From Polaromonas sp. (GTDB lineage Bacteria > Pseudomonadota > Gammaproteobacteria > Burkholderiales > Burkholderiaceae_C): 5,584 nucleotides of DNA. This document shows, piece by piece, positions 3,548 through 5,584 of this stretch (position 1 is the first letter of the stretch; every line of letters begins with the position of its first letter). The notes under the pieces were generated by a model, which saw nothing but the letters and a program-made list of their open reading frames with translations, was not told the origin of the DNA and ran no database searches. The translations under genes were made by a program, and so were the position numbers. The stretch is taken from positions 1 to 5,584 of the forward strand of contig JAQGMN010000456.1 of the NCBI GenBank assembly GCA_028292345.1. Direction: 5' to 3'.

Positions 3548-5584
3548 CGGTTGCGCGCCATCGGCTGGCGCTTGTTCCGGGGGGATGGCGTCTTCCGCGT
3601 TGGCATGGCGGATGCGCATTTGCCGCACCAGCCACCAAGCGGGCAGCAGGCGCCTGACTTCCGGGCGTGCGAACCGGTCGTCCATCAGGAAAATCACCCC
3701 CTGATCCTGGGTCGTGCGGATCACCCGGCCTGCGGCCTGCACCACTTTTTGAATGCCCGGGTAAAGGTAGGTGTAGTCATAAGCCTGCCGGGCACCAAAA
3801 TTCTCCGCCATCCGCAGCTTGATCTGCTCGTTGACCGGATTGACCTGCGGCAGGCCCAGGGTGGCGATGAAGGCGCCGATCAGCCGCTGGCCCGGCAGGT
3901 CGATGCCCTCGGCAAACGCGCCGCCCAGCACGGCAAAACCAATCCCTCGACCTTCCGGCATGAAGCGCGCCAGGAATTCGTCACGCGCCGCTTCATCCAT
4001 GCGCCGGGTCTGCCGCCACATGGGCACCTGCGGATACAGCAGCCCAAAGCGCTCGGCCAGCGTTTGCAGGTAGTCGTAGCTGCTCAGGAACACCAGGTAG
4101 TTGCCTGGCTTGTCGTGGTACTGCCGCGCCATCAGTTGCGAGATGGGCGTCAGCGACAGCGCGCGGTGCTGGTAACGGGTCGAGATGTCGCTGACCACCT
4201 GCACCGCCAACTGCCCGGCCAGGAAGGGCGACGGCACATCGACCCAGGCCGTGTCGGCCGGCAGGCCCAGCGTGTCGGCATGGTAGTTCTGCGGACTCAG
4301 CGTGGCGGAAAACAGCGCGACCGACCGCGCAGCGGCAAAGCGCGGCGCCAGGAAAGGCGCGGGCACGACGTTGCGGATGCACAGCCGGCTGAAACGGGCC
4401 GCCGGGCGGCTGGCGCCAAAAGGGGCAGTGCGGACACGCGCATCGTCCAGCGTGATGTCGAACAGCGAATGCGGGCCAAAGCTTTCGGCCATGCGCGAGA
4501 AATGCAGCGCATCGAAGTAAAAGCGCTGGAGCGCGGCATCGACCCGCACCGGATGCGCCTCCATGTCGTCGGTGATGGCGGCGGTGGCCTGCTGCAAGGC
4601 CAGCAGGAACCTGTCGGGCAGGCTGGCGCGAACCTGGTAGGCCTGGTCCGGCGGGTGCTCCGGATCCCTGGCCAGGTCGCGCCAGACGCGGTGCAGGCGG
4701 TCGAGCGGCTTTTTCAGCGCCGGCCCGGCCGACTGCCGCACGCCGGCCAGTTCGGCCTGGTCAAGCTCTGCCGAATACATCGTTCGCGCCCGGTCCACCA
4801 GGTTGTGCGCCTCGTCGACCAGCACGCTGGCACGCCAGCCATTGGCCACCGTCAGGCCATGGAGCAATGCGCTCACATCAAAATAATAGTTGTAGTCGCC
4901 GACCGCCACATCGCTCCAGCGCACCAGGTCCTGGCTCAGGTAATACGGGCACACGCCATGCGCCAGCGCCACCGTGCGCAGCGCCTCCTTGTCGAGCAGG
5001 CCGCCCGCGCCGGGTTCGGCCAGCGCGGCGCTGCGCGCTGCCGGCAGGCGGTCGTAAAACCCCCGGGCCAGCGGGCATGACTCGCCATGGCAGGCCTTGT
5101 CCAGGTGCTCGCATGCCTTGTCGCGCGCCACCAGCTCGATGACGCGCAGGGGTATCTTCTGCGCGCTGCCTTTGATCAGCCCCAGCGCATCGAGCGCCAG
5201 GCGGCGGCCCGGCGTCTTGGCCGCCAGGAAAAAAATCTTGTCGATTTGCTGCCGGGGCGCGGCCTTGAGCAGCGCAAACACCGTGCCGATGGTCTTGCCG
5301 ATGCCGGTGGGCGCCTGCGCCATCAGGCAGCGGCCGCTGGCGGCTGAACGGTAGACCGCTTCGGCCAGTTCGCGCTGGCCGGTGCGAAAGCCCGCATGCG
5401 GAAAAGCCATAGCCGCCAGCGCGGCATCGCGTGCCGCGCGGTGCGCCAGTTCCTGCCGCGCCCAGTCCAGGAATTTTTCGCACTGCGCTTCAAAATAGCC
5501 TTCAAGCGCATCGGCGCTGAAGTGCTCCGCCAACACCGTTTCCTGCTGGCTGCCGATGTCCAGGTAGACCAGCGCCAGCCGCAC
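3545..5584 (-). CDS. Fe-S ATP-dependent DNA helicase, XPD/DinG (Rad3-related) group; N-terminus outside window
   Basis: The frame is open to the window edge, so this is the C-terminal 679 residues; the GTG at 5584 is an internal codon. It is a superfamily 2 helicase coupling ATP hydrolysis to 5'-3' DNA unwinding in this group. Visible motifs (numbered from the window edge) are FRTGQ (66-70), Walker A APTGIGKT (91-98), DEAH box VDEAHN (256-261), motif III FSATL (425-429), motif V GGAFAEGIDLPG (554-565) and motif VI QAAGRVIRT (616-624). Cysteines at 158, 165, 170 and 212, between Walker A and DEAH, match the 4Fe-4S ligand arrangement of XPD-like helicases (three close, one about 40 further on). 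The roughly 60 residues before Walker A are longer than a bare helicase would need; in related proteins I recall a PD-(D/E)XK nuclease-like domain there, but its catalytic part is not in view. The likely role is DNA repair or resolving structures such as R-loops. The last 20 residues are a Pro/Ala-rich tail. Confidence 0.92.
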   Translation of the reverse strand: MRLALVYLDIGSQQETVLAEHFSADALEGYFEAQCEKFLDWARQELAHRAARDAALAAMAFPHAGFRTGQRELAEAVYRSAASGRCLMAQAPTGIGKTIGTVFALLKAAPRQQIDKIFFLAAKTPGRRLALDALGLIKGSAQKIPLRVIELVARDKACEHLDKACHGESCPLARGFYDRLPAARSAALAEPGAGGLLDKEALRTVALAHGVCPYYLSQDLVRWSDVAVGDYNYYFDVSALLHGLTVANGWRASVLVDEAHNLVDRARTMYSAELDQAELAGVRQSAGPALKKPLDRLHRVWRDLARDPEHPPDQAYQVRASLPDRFLLALQQATAAITDDMEAHPVRVDAALQRFYFDALHFSRMAESFGPHSLFDITLDDARVRTAPFGASRPAARFSRLCIRNVVPAPFLAPRFAAARSVALFSATLSPQNYHADTLGLPADTAWVDVPSPFLAGQLAVQVVSDISTRYQHRALSLTPISQLMARQYHDKPGNYLVFLSSYDYLQTLAERFGLLYPQVPMWRQTRRMDEAARDEFLARFMPEGRGIGFAVLGGAFAEGIDLPGQRLIGAFIATLGLPQVNPVNEQIKLRMAENFGARQAYDYTYLYPGIQKVVQAAGRVIRTTQDQGVIFLMDDRFARPEVRRLLPAWWLVRQMRIRHANAEDAIPPEQAPADGAQP

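Noticed and set aside
3551..5080. A 509-codon open frame on the plus strand opposite the helicase gene
   Set aside because: It is rich in Arg, His, Gln and Ala with no domain and no RBS. It is the expected antisense shadow of a GC-rich gene whose helicase motifs are unmistakable on the other strand.

Overview
The window looks like chromosome from a GC-rich betaproteobacterium of the order Burkholderiales, most likely Comamonadaceae (Polaromonas/Rhodoferax type). This rests on the style of the proteins (an extended second-type IF-1, a DctA, an XPD/DinG-type helicase with an N-terminal extension), on high GC at third codon positions, and on an intergenic hairpin resembling repeats I remember from that family. 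No database search was possible, so the taxonomic call is inference.

Left part (1-1233, all + strand): the 3' end of a LuxR-type DNA-binding regulator (1-233); a gene-poor stretch of about 340 bases (234-576) with a TATAAT box and several hairpins, which may be a long 5' leader; a conserved-looking 79-aa protein of unknown function (577-816); and, 62 bases later with a strong ribosome binding site, an 85-aa translation initiation factor IF-1 (879-1136). The two small genes probably form one unit. A long structured leader ahead of an IF-1 gene suggests, without proving, post-transcriptional or cold-shock control.

Middle (1234-2881): dctA on the minus strand, a complete C4-dicarboxylate/proton symporter converging on infA, with a hairpin between the two genes. 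Its upstream region is shared with a divergent + strand gene. The dctA leader has overlapping inverted repeats and no visible Shine-Dalgarno.

Right part (2882-5584): a 75-aa acidic helical protein of unknown function with a clear ribosome binding site; a 307-base spacer with two hairpins, one resembling a dispersed Comamonadaceae repeat; a 24-codon gene for an uncharged, wholly hydrophobic membrane microprotein (3417-3491) with an excellent ribosome binding site; a near-perfect bidirectional terminator; and, converging from the minus strand, the C-terminal 679 residues of an Fe-S superfamily 2 DNA helicase of the XPD/DinG group whose start lies beyond the window. The helicase stop codon sits inside the terminator stem.

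Most of the window is ordinary housekeeping and transport content. The items most worth a second look are the 24-aa microprotein, the hairpin-rich leader ahead of the 79-aa/IF-1 pair, and the dctA leader. I see no CRISPR array, insertion sequence, tRNA or rRNA.
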